A DNA stretch of 64,000 nucleotides from Bradyrhizobium sp. 164 (lineage in GTDB: Bacteria; Pseudomonadota; Alphaproteobacteria; Rhizobiales; Xanthobacteraceae). This document shows, piece after piece, positions 45,068 to 53,043 of the stretch; the first letter of the stretch is position 1; the number at the start of each line of letters is the position of its first letter. The translations under genes and the position numbers were made by a program. The notes beneath the pieces are model-generated. The model worked only from the letters and a program-made list of their open reading frames with translations, ran no database searches and was not told the origin of the DNA. The stretch spans positions 310,001 to 374,000 of the forward strand of contig NZ_JADPKA010000066.1 in NCBI RefSeq assembly GCF_023073715.1. Reading direction: 5' to 3'.

Positions 45068-46147
45068 CTAGACCTTTCCCGCACGAACTGCGGTCGTCGC
45101 ATTCAGCAGAAACTGTAAGGTTCTAGCTCTTGGCACAGACCACAATCCACGTCGGTTCGCGCTGGTTCTTGTCGAGACAACAGCCGCCTCCCTGCGGTAG
45201 TTTCTGAGGTCCAGAACGTTCATCGCCAGGAGGGGCACGCGTGTGGCCGGAAAGCGTGCTTGCATCAACTGTCGCATGAACTGCAGGCGCGGAATCAGTC
45301 GGGAGCGCAACGCGTGCGGAATCTCGACGCCAAGCAGCTCAGCAAGAGCGAACAGCTGGGTTTCGACTGCGTTCTTCATCAACTCGCTCGAGACAAGAGA
45401 GCTAAGCTCCCCCCAATCGAGGCCCTCGGCGGAATTGCTTAGATCGCGTAATTCAACAAGGTGCCGCAGGTCGAGGTCGCCGAGCCAATAACCATAGTCT
45501 TGAAACTGATCATGGATGATCAACATGAGCGCTTGGTAGGTAGGCCTGGGGATATAGACGCGTCCCCGTCCCAGCGGCGCAGGGACGCAATGGTTCAGCG
45601 CATGCCCGAAGCTCTGGTAGAGGTACGCAGGACCTGGAGCTGCCCGCTGCAGGTCGATGGTGCCGACATCGTGCGACCGATTCAGCTCGACGTGCCATCT
45701 CTGGCTTTCGGAAGGGGCCTGGTAATCGATATCGTAACCAATTGCACATAGAGCGGCGACTGCCGTTCTGGCCTCGTCTGGCATAATCATGATGTCCAGA
45801 TCAGACATTAACCGAACGCCTCGTCGCTCCTCGGGCGCGGTCGCCAGTGTCGATGCCCCCTTGAGCATGATCGGCGTAATTCCCGAGCTGTTCATCGCAA
45901 CGACCGCTTCTTCCAGTTGGGCGATGAGCCGATTGTTGCGCAGCACGTTTCGGCGGTGGATCTGGCGAATATATGTGCAGACGTCCTCCGGCAGCATCGA
46001 TGCGAATTTGTCGACAAAATCGATGAGCGCCGGCGTCGTCAGGGTCTGGTTTGCGAGCCCGATTACGGGCGTCCACTCTACATCGACCGGTGGCATGCCT
46101 CGCAAGCAATTGCAAAGGCTCGTCAGTGCGGCGCTATGTCTTGCCAT
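45068..46147 (-). CDS. Nucleotidyltransferase-family protein (NTP_transf_5 type)
   Basis: This protein belongs to the uncharacterised nucleotidyltransferase family 5 group. The core is PIMLKGASTL near 92-101, then GVRLMSDLDIMI near 112-123 with the Asp-x-Asp metal pair, and WHVELNRSHDVGTIDLQ as the third acidic strand. A mostly helical C-terminal half follows. Its 5' end overlaps the HprK-like kinase by 14 bp, so the two are co-translated. Family members with this partner gene occur in uncharacterised HPr-related-kinase systems; substrate and role are unknown. It may adenylylate a protein or sugar (inference). Confidence 0.75.
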   Translation of the reverse strand: MARHSAALTSLCNCLRGMPPVDVEWTPVIGLANQTLTTPALIDFVDKFASMLPEDVCTYIRQIHRRNVLRNNRLIAQLEEAVVAMNSSGITPIMLKGASTLATAPEERRGVRLMSDLDIMIMPDEARTAVAALCAIGYDIDYQAPSESQRWHVELNRSHDVGTIDLQRAAPGPAYLYQSFGHALNHCVPAPLGRGRVYIPRPTYQALMLIIHDQFQDYGYWLGDLDLRHLVELRDLSNSAEGLDWGELSSLVSSELMKNAVETQLFALAELLGVEIPHALRSRLIPRLQFMRQLMQARFPATRVPLLAMNVLDLRNYRREAAVVSTRTSANRRGLWSVPRARTLQFLLNATTAVRAGKV

Positions 46148-47264
46148 TGCACAAATCCATAATCAATCGCCGAGCCTCCACGGCCTCGCAATAGGTGAGT
46201 TGAAGCGATCGCGCTCCCGCGACAATCCGCTTCAAAGCGAAAAAGCCGGCCTGCGAAAGTCGTCCGTCAGCAGCAAATGCGTTCTCGATGAGCCGCTTCA
46301 TCGAATCCAACTGATCTATCGCGGTCAGTTCGGCCGGACCGCTCGCGACCCGGTTCAAGAAGATGACCCAGCTTGCGGAAAAGCATTGGTTCTGTGCAGC
46401 CGGAATGGGTACGTACCGCACCAGAACGCCGTCGGAGCGGCAATGCGTCGCGTCGTGCCGGTCGCCATCTAGTCGCGAGAGAAAGCCCCACGATCCCTGC
46501 TTGAGGGTGAGAGCAAACGGGAGTCCGCAGATCGTTCCGTCAGCTCCAACCAGCGCAACATCATCGCCGGCATACCGAAGTCCGGCGTCCACCAGTTGCA
46601 GTGTGAGGGTAGACTTCCCAGCTCCCGGTTGGCCGCATAACAGCAGGCCCATACCGTCTTTCACGAGAGAAGCGGCATGAAGGGAGAAGACCCAACGACT
46701 GTTTCGAATGAGCCGCTCGGTGATGTAAGCTTTGATCGTGGGGGCCAGCGCTTCGACTTCACATCTGGAGATGCGGGCATCCTCTCCGCGGAAGAACACG
46801 TGCCCGTCCAGCATCATTGCTTCGATGGCAACGTCGACGTCGCAGCCGGCGCTCTGGTCCGGAACACAAAATAGCGGAAGCAGCCGATTCAAGAGGTCCC
46901 GATTTGCGGCCCGGACGCCTATTCTGTGCCGACCCAGGATCGCTGAGAAGGCACAATCGGTCGGCATTTGCCAATCGACTTCAAGCAACGCTCGATCGAT
47001 CCAGACATTTACAGCCTGTCGCGTGAACTGGCGTGCCGTTTGCTCGTCAATGCCTAGCGCACCAAGCCCCTGACAAATTTCTTCCAGAGAGGCGCCTTGT
47101 GCCAACTTACACCAAATGAATGCCCCTACTCGGTCCAGTTCAAAAATCTTCTGCCCTGCTTCGCTGAAGAGCATTGGTCGCCCCTCCAGCAGCGCGAATA
47201 CTGCATCCGGAGCCGGTCTCAACACCATCTCTGCCGACGATCTTTCCAGCACGGCTCCAACCAA
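46134..47264 (-). CDS. PqqD-domain / HprK-like kinase fusion
   Basis: The N-terminal ~100 residues resemble PqqD, a small winged-helix protein that binds peptide precursors (LFSEAGQKIFELDRVGAFIWCKL and LEEICQGLGALGIDEQTA). The C-terminal part resembles HPr kinase/phosphorylase: FSLHAASL with a conserved His, the P-loop GQPGAGKST at 211-219, and YAGDDVALV with two Asp. A substrate peptide or protein bound by the first domain might be phosphorylated by the second; that is inference. The TTG start is used because no ATG lies upstream; an ATG at 47228 is an alternative. It is co-translated with the nucleotidyltransferase downstream. Confidence 0.75.
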   Translation of the reverse strand: MVGAVLERSSAEMVLRPAPDAVFALLEGRPMLFSEAGQKIFELDRVGAFIWCKLAQGASLEEICQGLGALGIDEQTARQFTRQAVNVWIDRALLEVDWQMPTDCAFSAILGRHRIGVRAANRDLLNRLLPLFCVPDQSAGCDVDVAIEAMMLDGHVFFRGEDARISRCEVEALAPTIKAYITERLIRNSRWVFSLHAASLVKDGMGLLLCGQPGAGKSTLTLQLVDAGLRYAGDDVALVGADGTICGLPFALTLKQGSWGFLSRLDGDRHDATHCRSDGVLVRYVPIPAAQNQCFSASWVIFLNRVASGPAELTAIDQLDSMKRLIENAFAADGRLSQAGFFALKRIVAGARSLQLTYCEAVEARRLIMDLCNGKT

Positions 47265-47399
47265 TGTGAACAGGTCTGCTTCGCCCTGTACCGACGAGGC
47301 GGCGACAGCGTCTGGGAGGCGCTATTGTCGCGGCACCAAGGAGACGGCCGTCGCCCGCGAGATTCAGTCTAGCCCGGCCCGCGGCGCTGCAGTTCCCGT

Positions 47400-47459
47400 T
47401 CAGCCGAACACACGCCGCCCCATCGGGCTCGTTTCGAAAATGACAATCCGGCCGGTCAT
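47400..47459 (-). CDS. Very short coupled ORF (19 aa)
   Basis: This 19-residue frame, MTGRIVIFETSPMGRRVFG, starts with an ATG that overlaps the stop codon of the 81-aa protein upstream (ATGA). Such overlaps usually signal coupled translation. It may be a genuine mini-protein, a peptide substrate of the PqqD/HprK-like fusion that follows, or just a chance frame. There is nothing to compare it with, so confidence is low. Confidence 0.25.
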   Translation of the reverse strand: MTGRIVIFETSPMGRRVFG

Positions 47460-47701
47460 GCCGCCAGCTGACCGTCCTTGCCCCCTCCCTGCGGAGAAAT
47501 GTTCAACACCTGCTTTCCAAGAAGGCTCGCTCTCGCGATCAACCGATGAGCATCCAATAGGTACCGATAAGCTTCGCGATCGGCACTCCGTTCTCTCAGA
47601 ATGCGCTCCTTCTCACCAATGCTTAGCAATTCAGCGCGCATCTGAGCCAACTGCGGTGTATTCGAGGTGAGGTTGTGCTTGTTAAGAATTGATTCCCACA
47701 T
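47456..47701 (-). CDS. Small helical protein upstream of the PqqD/HprK-like gene
   Basis: This is an 81-residue protein with a well-formed start: GGAGGAG lies three bases before the ATG. It is Leu/Arg/Glu-rich and predicted helical (LAQMRAELLSIGEKERILRE, YRYLLDAHRLIARASLLGK), with a short flexible tail (ISPQGGGKDGQLAA). I do not recognise its family. It precedes the PqqD/HprK-like fusion in the same direction by about 190 bp and could be its partner or substrate. Confidence 0.6.
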   Translation of the reverse strand: MWESILNKHNLTSNTPQLAQMRAELLSIGEKERILRERSADREAYRYLLDAHRLIARASLLGKQVLNISPQGGGKDGQLAA

Positions 47702-47800
47702 CGTCTCCTCCAGTCGCACGAACTTGGACGAGTTTAGCTTACGTGATTGGCAGCAATTAACAACGATATTTGCATATTTATCGCATAATCAAAATTTGTT

Positions 47801-47929
47801 TCATATTTGAACCTCGCGTAACCATTTAATACCGACGAGCAAGCCGCAGCACGCAGCGAACGCCATGACGAGAATGAGGGGTTGCTGAAGCCAAACGAGG
47901 AAAGGCCGGACATCTTTGCCGAGGGACAT
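47801..47929 (-). CDS. Small single-helix membrane protein (candidate)
   Basis: A 42-residue frame beginning MSLGKDVRPFLVWLQQ carries one clear membrane helix (LILVMAFAACCGLLVGI) followed by KWLREVQI. It has no strong ribosome site. It lies upstream of the small helical protein in the same orientation and might belong with the HprK-like set. It is too short for the family to be named; it may be real because the hydrophobic block is well bounded by charged residues. Confidence 0.35.
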   Translation of the reverse strand: MSLGKDVRPFLVWLQQPLILVMAFAACCGLLVGIKWLREVQI

Positions 47930-47990
47930 CGTGCCGTGCAGCCCCCGCGTAAGAAATAAATTGACCGAGAGTCGCAAATCAGACCGACAA

Positions 47991-48008
47991 TGCAAATTTT
48001 AATTTGCA
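47991..48008. promoter_or_regulatory. Perfect AT-rich inverted repeat
   Basis: TGCAAATT-TT-AATTTGCA is an 18-bp inverted repeat with 8-base arms. It lies upstream of the small membrane-protein ORF and the HprK-like set on the minus strand, in a position where an operator is plausible. The binding protein is unknown. Confidence 0.4.
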
Positions 48009-48410
48009 CATTAAATAAAGACGGAGAATATTAACGAACTGCACGAAGGGAGTGAGACCAGTGATCCGGTGGGCTGATCTGTCCGTCAAGACCAAGATAA
48101 TGGTTTCGTTACGAGCGGAACATTCCGCGCGAAGCCGCAGGGATTTGGACATCACAATTGTTAAGCGCCTCCCAGAAGCTTTCGGTTGAGGTCGCAGCAC
48201 TATTCAGGGTTGCCGAGCGAAAGCCGGCGGTATCCCCATTTCGCCAAGCAGGAATCCGGTCGGTTGGAGAAGCGTCGTCACGAGCAAGCTGCCCCTTGCT
48301 CGAACAACGACCCCAGGTGCGATGCCCCCCAGTTAACCCGCACCGACGAGAGCGCACTCCAGCCGGCCGGCCCTTTTATTCAACCATCAAATTATTTCAG
48401 GGAGGCTCGC
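48009..48410. other. Intergenic region
   Basis: No firm gene is found here. A 42-codon frame from a GTG at 48061 (starting MIRWADLSVKTKIMVSLR) faintly resembles the first residues of methyl-accepting chemotaxis proteins and may be a relic. The right end carries GGGAGG for the start at 48411. Confidence 0.3.
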
Positions 48411-48626
48411 ATGGGTATGATTATGGTCAAGTGCCCGCAAACCGGTCGCGCGATCCCGACCGGCATCAAATCCGATCGTGAGACTTTCCTGCGGAGCATC
48501 GTGTTTTTCGGCAATACTCGTTGTCCGATCTGTCAGGCTAATCATAACTGGTTCGCCCGCGAGGCCTGGGTCGAAGAGCCGATCATCCGGACGGCGGAGA
48601 TGCTTCGTGCGGCTCCCTCGTGCTGA
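48411..48626 (+). CDS. Small zinc-ribbon-like protein
   Basis: A 71-residue protein with VKCPQTG near residues 6-12 and RCPICQANHNWF near 37-48, giving a C-x2-C pair plus an upstream Cys, typical of a small zinc ribbon. GGGAGG lies five bases before the ATG, which decides the start against the longer upstream frame. Small proteins of this style are widespread in Bradyrhizobium (recollection of the family, not checked). Role unknown; DNA, RNA or protein binding is possible. Confidence 0.65.
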   Translation: MGMIMVKCPQTGRAIPTGIKSDRETFLRSIVFFGNTRCPICQANHNWFAREAWVEEPIIRTAEMLRAAPSC

Positions 48627-49377
48627 TGCAAAAGACGAGGTCGTTCTAGAGAGTGCGTCCAAATTCCCTTTTCCTGATGCAGGCATTTTGTTGCGACGCG
48701 TTAGAATGCTCGAAAATGGAATGCGCGAAAATATTTCCGCGAATCGTCGCAAAGCGAACGGACGGCGCGATGATCCATCGCTTAGACGTTATTGGCACGT
48801 CATCACAAATTCGAGCTTCCCGTCACGGATTCGGCAAGGGCCTGTTTGGGGATGTTGTAGTGAGTAGTGGGGTTTGCAGCCTGGCTGTTCTGCGTCACGC
48901 AACGATCGAACTCGTTGGCCTGCTCGCTCAATTGCAGCGGCTCCGGGAGAAAGTACGAAGAGCGGAAGCACGTCGCTCGGGAGAAAGGCGGCGATCGGCA
49001 TCCGCCTCGCGCACGCGAACGCCCCGAGCAACAAGGTATCGCACGCGGCTGTAGCCGTCGTGACCCTGACCAAGATCACCTGCAAGCGTCCTATTGTTCC
49101 GAAACTCTACGCGCGACTCGCGCTTGCGCAAGACATCGATCGCCTCAGCGCGAGTAGCGGTCCGATGACGCGCTGCGAATATCCAGTTGTACGATGCACA
49201 TGTTTTCGGCCCGGACTAAATTCAGCGACGTGGGGCATCTTGCCGAGAATAAAATAAAGAGACGAGCACAGACCACGATCACTCCTCGATCCGAATTGAG
49301 GGCGGTGATCGGCTGAAAGGCCGCTGATCGCTTGCTGGCATACCCGTATCGCCAGATACCCAAGCCGTTGAAAAGCT
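48627..49377. other. Gene-poor region
   Basis: No supported gene. Open frames exist on both strands but lack recognisable motifs or good ribosome sites. A longer minus-strand frame through 49145-49591 is spurious, since it reads across the tRNA fragment. Confidence 0.35.
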
Positions 49378-49424
49378 TGGTGGGCGCACCAGGGCTCGAA
49401 CCTGGGACCCGCTGATTAAGAGTC
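49378..49424 (-). other. tRNA-Lys(CTT) 3' fragment, probable integration (att) site
   Basis: The minus strand reads from GACTCTTAATC (anticodon loop with CTT) through AGCGGGTCCCAGGTTCGAGCCC to CCA. This is the 3' half of a tRNA-Lys(CTT) gene: the anticodon loop onward, T-arm and acceptor end. The 5' half is absent: no matching GGGCGC acceptor strand or D-arm lies to the right. Many integrases recombine into such a 3' segment, leaving a duplicated fragment at one end of the element. No integrase gene is seen in the window, so only a remnant boundary is shown. Confidence 0.7.
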
Positions 49425-49654
49425 TGATGTTTGATGAACAACCAGAGGTACTTAGGTGTAAAAAGACACGCGAACCAGCCTATACAGATCAACAGGTTAC
49501 GGCCGAATTGTAAATCGAGCCGCCGCGGATACGAACCCGCAACACTTGGGTCCCGAACGTAAATAGCGATCGAAAAGATCAATAAAAACAATGAAGTTCG
49601 CTTCTGCTTGAGTACCTCATCGCCGTTTGTTCACGGTATTTCGGTGGTCAATCG

Positions 49655-49679
49655 GTGGTCAGACCTAAAGTGCTCAATC
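49655..49679. repeat. 25-bp direct repeat, copy 1
   Basis: This 25-bp sequence (GTGGTCAGACCTAAAGTGCTC plus AATC) occurs again, identical, at 50015-50039. It contains the near-palindrome GGTCAGACC. The two copies bracket the IS110-family fragment. Confidence 0.85.
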
Positions 49680-49929
49680 GTGCGCATGCCGAGCGTCGAT
49701 GCAGACCACCGGAAGCTCAACCCTGCGGAGTTCATGCCATAGCCAACTCGCCATCGCCCCGGTCTCAAAGCCGATACGCTCGGCATGAGGCGCATGTTTG
49801 CGAAGCAGGTCAGTCAAGGCTCCAGGATTAGACTTCGCTTTTCCTGCGAAGATTACTTTGACCAGTCTCGTTGACAACGCACACAGCGGTTTCTCTTCGG
49901 GAGACGTCCAGTCCGACGTGCTGCTTCAT
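49674..49929 (-). pseudogene. IS110-family transposase N-terminal fragment, frameshifted
   Basis: Reading from the ATG at 49929, the first ~23 residues (MKQHVGLDVSRRETAVCVVN) are the start of an IS110-family transposase. The frame then shifts, and the match continues in another frame as KVIFAGKAKSNPGALTDLLRK and HAERIGFETGAMASWLW, ending HARHAHD at a stop inside the direct repeat. Only about 85 of the usual ~340 residues remain, so this copy is dead. It marks past insertion activity in this stretch. Confidence 0.85.
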
Positions 49930-50014
49930 GGGAGCTCCTTCGAATCATTTGATTGCGAGGGCTCGACGATAACGGAGCTTGCCCGCCACGAGCGCTGACC
50001 GCAATTACGTCATC

Positions 50015-50039
50015 GTGGTCAGACCTAAAGTGCTCAATC
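50015..50039. repeat. 25-bp direct repeat, copy 2
   Basis: Identical to 49655-49679, 360 bp away in the same orientation. It lies beyond the start of the IS110 fragment. Confidence 0.85.
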
Positions 50040-50549
50040 TAGTCTCGGGCTGCGGCTCGCCGGCGCGCTGCAGACACGACGATCGTTAGCCGCTTCCACC
50101 GCTGCCCCGCATCCTCTGGTACTTTGAATGACAATAGTCCCACGTTACCGGCGTCACGCGGGCGCGAGGCCGGCGGTCAGCGTCGGGGGTTCGAGACAGC
50201 TGAGCGCTACGAACGGTACCGCACCCAATCTGAGCCTTTGTTTTCAAAGACTTATCGCGCGACCTGATACCGCCAGCTCACGTCGGCATCGTCCGCTCAT
50301 GGCCGCCCAGGGCGTGTCTGACTGTTGAGGCTCAATCGCATTGCTGCAGAAAACACTTCCTGCGCGGGTATGATCTCCCGGGGTGAAGCAGCATTGGCCG
50401 AGAACAATTGCGCCAAAGGCTCATGCACATTTAAGTGCGCAGTTTGACCCCATGGCGCCGAAGCTCGCCCATTTTGCCCATCGCTCAATCGGCTTTACTG
50501 AGGCTGCCTAATTCCATCGTTTTCTGGGTCACCGTTGTGAGCTGCTGCC
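50040..50549. other. Gene-poor region between IS remnants
   Basis: I see no supported gene here. It lies between the direct repeat and the IS3-family remnant, with only short low-content frames on both strands. Confidence 0.35.
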
Positions 50550-51430
50550 GGTTTGATGGACACCAGGTTAAGCAAATCCCACCTTGCGCTCGAACTCAAC
50601 CGGGCTGAGATAGCCCATTGCCGAGTGCCTGCGGGTCGTGTTGTAAAATCGTACAATGTAGTCGAACACATCGGCTTGCGCCTCGTCTCTGCTCCTGTAG
50701 GTTTTGCCTTCCGTCCGTTCGGTCTTGAGCGACGAGAAGAAGCTCTCCATCGCCCCGTTGTCCCAGACATTGCCGGAACGGCTCATGCTGCAGACAATGC
50801 CGTGGTCGGCCATCAAACGCTGGAACTGCTCGCTGGTCTACTGACTGCCCTGGTCGGACTGGTGCAACAGCGCGTCCGGCTTGCCGCGTCGCCAGACGGC
50901 CATCAGCAGGGCATCGGTCACCAACTGAGCTGTCATGGCGGCACTCATAGACCAACCCACCACCCGGTGTGAGAACAGGTCGATCACTGCTGCGACGTAG
51001 AGCCAGCCCTTGGCCGTCCAGAGATACGTAAGTCGGCGATCCACTTTTGGTTCGGCCGCTCGGCAGTGAACTGCCGGTCAAGGAGGTTCGCGCCGGCACG
51101 GTCTCGAGCTGTCGATCGCCGCTGTCCTTCGGCAAGCGCCGGCGTCGCGGCCGCGCCCGCAGGCCTTGCAGGCGCATCAGCCGTTGGTGGAGGCCACAGT
51201 CCGCCGCCGGGAAAGGCCTGTACCGGGTCCGAGCCGAACTCCTTGACCCACTTGCGCAGAACATTCTCATGAACGTCCAGGTCGCCGCCGGCTTGCGCGA
51301 GCGATTTGGGACGACAGGCGGATATCCGGGCGTGCTGTGCCGTGGCCGGTCGAGCCGGCGATCACGACGAGCAGACTGGCGGGATTGTGCCGCGGTCATG
51401 AGGTGTCGTCCGTCCTGGGCCAGTGTATGT
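50550..51430 (-). mobile_element. IS3-family insertion sequence remnant
   Basis: The minus strand carries a degraded IS3-family element. A piece of orfA (DLDVHENVLRK-type helix-turn-helix region ending DPVQAFPG, read after correcting frame near 51250) leads into orfB. OrfB shows QRLMRLQGLRARPRRRR, then AERPNQKWIADL, then WTAKGWLYVAAVIDLFSHRVVGW, SDQGSQ, and the end GNVWDNGAMESFFSSLKTE and NTTRRHSAMGYLSP. Lesions include about two frameshifts (near 51090 and 51030), a Tyr-to-stop TAG after SDQGSQ (about 50840), and loss of the orfA/orfB boundary. The DDE catalytic region is split, so it cannot transpose. Confidence 0.85.
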
Positions 51431-51442
51431 TGAAGAGGGATA

Positions 51443-51586
51443 ATGGTCGTATTCCTGTACGTGAACACCGCTAAGCAACTCGGCGAACAAGACCCCATCG
51501 ACGGTTTCGACACGCTGATCGGCGCCTCGCTAGACGCCGAGATAGCGCTGCTACGCATATCGTTCGAGGCGCGCGGTCTCCTCTAG
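51443..51586 (+). pseudogene. Short ORF, probable fragment of a small conserved protein
   Basis: A 47-residue frame starts MVVFLYVNTAKQLGEQDP with GAGGG shortly upstream. The first dozen residues resemble small alphaproteobacterial proteins beginning M-V-x-L-Y-V-N-T-x-K-Q-V-G-D (from memory, not checked). The rest does not, and it runs into the prmC fragment on the other strand. It is probably a truncated gene joined to foreign sequence. Confidence 0.35.
51530..51550. repeat. 21-bp near-identical repeat, copy 1
   Basis: CTAGACGCCGAGATAGCGCTG matches 52344-52364 with one mismatch. The second copy is the 3' end of livF (encoding QRYLGV-stop). It lies exactly at the break point of the prmC fragment. 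Confidence 0.6.
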
Positions 51587-51781
51587 CGTAAGCTTTCGCG
51601 CCGCCTGCGTCACCATTCCGGTCAGATCGAGCTCCAGAGCCGCGCCGACGAGAAGGCGCGCGGCGAGAGCGGACTCCTCGATGCCGGCCGATCGCAATCG
51701 CGCGGCGAGGGCGCGACGCGCACTCTCGATGCTGTTTCCGGGATCAAAGCCTGTCGTCAATGGAACCATCTCGCTTGGCAT
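51551..51781 (-). pseudogene. prmC: prmC (glutamine methyltransferase) 5' fragment
   Basis: This fragment encodes the N-terminal helical domain of PrmC/HemK, the enzyme that methylates the GGQ glutamine of release factors. Recognisable residues are SIESARRALAARLRSAGI, ARLLVGAALELDLTGM and LTLEETARLERYA. It stops there, before the SAM-binding domain and the NPPY motif, at about 76 of about 290 residues. A working copy must exist elsewhere because the gene is important for translation termination (inference). Confidence 0.75.
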
Positions 51782-51860
51782 CGTGGATAGATCGGCAGGC
51801 TTGCTTGCGTCAACGGAAAGGAGCGCGTTTGATCGTACCTCGCAGCGATGGGAGGGGTTC

Positions 51861-52286
51861 ATGGCGGCCTATGACGATCAGAACGTCTTCGCGAAGATCC
51901 TGCGCGGCGAGATTCCCTGCTTCGAAGTTTTCAGGGACGACCGCAGCTTCGCCTTCCTGGATATTATGCCGCGCTCGCCCGGACACACGCTGGTCATTCC
52001 TCGCGCGCCGGCGCGCGGCATCCTCGACATCGCCGATGACGATCTCGCCGCGGTTGCGAGAACCGCTAAGCGGATCGCGATTGCGGCGATGAAGGCGTTC
52101 GACGCCGAGGGTATTATCCTGCAGCAATTCAGTGAGCCGGCCAGCGGCCAGGTGGTTTTTCACCTGCACATGCACGTCATGCCCGTCAGGTCCGGGATCG
52201 AGCTGTTGCCGGCGCAGACGCGCAAGGAAGACATGGCCGTGCTCGCCGATCACGCCAGACGGATGGTCGCGGCGCTCGCCGGCTAG
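51861..52286 (+). CDS. HIT-family nucleotide-binding protein
   Basis: This protein of 141 residues is a histidine-triad hydrolase. It has FAKILRGEIPCFEV at the start, FLDIMPRSPGHTLVIPR in the middle, and the HIT motif HLHMHVMP near 98-105 with the catalytic His. Such enzymes hydrolyse dinucleoside or nucleoside phosphoramidate substrates. The ATG at 51861 is chosen because GGGAGGGG lies just upstream; the longer frame to 51681 is antisense to prmC sequence. Confidence 0.9.
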   Translation: MAAYDDQNVFAKILRGEIPCFEVFRDDRSFAFLDIMPRSPGHTLVIPRAPARGILDIADDDLAAVARTAKRIAIAAMKAFDAEGIILQQFSEPASGQVVFHLHMHVMPVRSGIELLPAQTRKEDMAVLADHARRMVAALAG

Positions 52287-52344
52287 AGCATGATCCGGAA
52301 AAGTGTGCCGCGGCATTCCGAAGAGATCATGCTCAAACATCCGT

Positions 52345-53043
52345 CTAAACGCCGAGATAGCGCTGTAGCAGTTCCGGCTGGGCCTTCAGCTCCTGCGCCG
52401 GCCCCTCGTGCACAATGTGGCCGTTGTTGATGATGTAGATCCGGCTCGCCAGCGCTAGCGTCGCCGCCAGATTCTGCTCCACCAGCACGATGGTCTGGCC
52501 GGCCGCCGCCAGCTCGCGGCAGGCCTTGACGAGATCCTGGACGATCACAGGCGCAAGGCCCTCGAACGGCTCGTCCAGCAGCACGATCTTGGGATCGCGC
52601 ACCAGCGCCCGCGCGATCGCGAGCATCTGCTGCTCCCCGCCGGAAAGCTCGGTGCCACGGTTGTTGCGACGCTCCTTCAGCCGGGGAAACATCTCGTAGA
52701 TGCGGCCGAGCGGCCAGCGTTTGGGCGCGGTGATCTGTGCAAGGAGGATGTTCTCCTCCACCGACAGGCTGCCGAAGATCCGGCGCTCCTCGTGCACCAG
52801 TTGCATGCCCGCTTGCGCGATCTTGTGGCTTCTGCGCCCGGCGATATCGATGCCGTCGAATTTCACGCTGCCGCTGCGGGGTGTCACGACGCCCATCAGG
52901 CTCTTCAGCGTGGTGCTCTTGCCGGCGCCGTTGCGGCCGAGCAGTGCCACCACCTCGTGACGGTCGACATGCATGGCGACGTCGAACAGGATGTGGGAGT
53001 CCCCGTAATAACTGTTCAGGCCGTTGACCTCGATCAGGCTCAT
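52345..53043 (-). CDS. livF: Branched-chain amino-acid ABC transporter ATPase LivF
   Basis: This is an ABC ATPase of the LivF type. Walker A GRNGAGKST lies near 37-45, the signature LSGGEQQMLAIA near 134-145, and Walker B KIVLLDEP near 154-161. It powers uptake of branched-chain or related amino acids together with the permease-ATPase fusion. It overlaps livMG by 4 bp (ATGA). It is last in the liv operon. Confidence 0.93.
   Translation of the reverse strand: MSLIEVNGLNSYYGDSHILFDVAMHVDRHEVVALLGRNGAGKSTTLKSLMGVVTPRSGSVKFDGIDIAGRRSHKIAQAGMQLVHEERRIFGSLSVEENILLAQITAPKRWPLGRIYEMFPRLKERRNNRGTELSGGEQQMLAIARALVRDPKIVLLDEPFEGLAPVIVQDLVKACRELAAAGQTIVLVEQNLAATLALASRIYIINNGHIVHEGPAQELKAQPELLQRYLGV

Noticed and set aside
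49145..49591. Minus-strand frame of 148 residues
   Set aside because: It reads through the tRNA-Lys fragment (residues near RVPGSSPGAPTK are the usual product of translating a tRNA 3' end), so it is not a gene.
50596..51558. Single 320-residue minus-strand protein
   Set aside because: The frame strings together out-of-frame pieces of a broken IS3-family transposase and is not one product.
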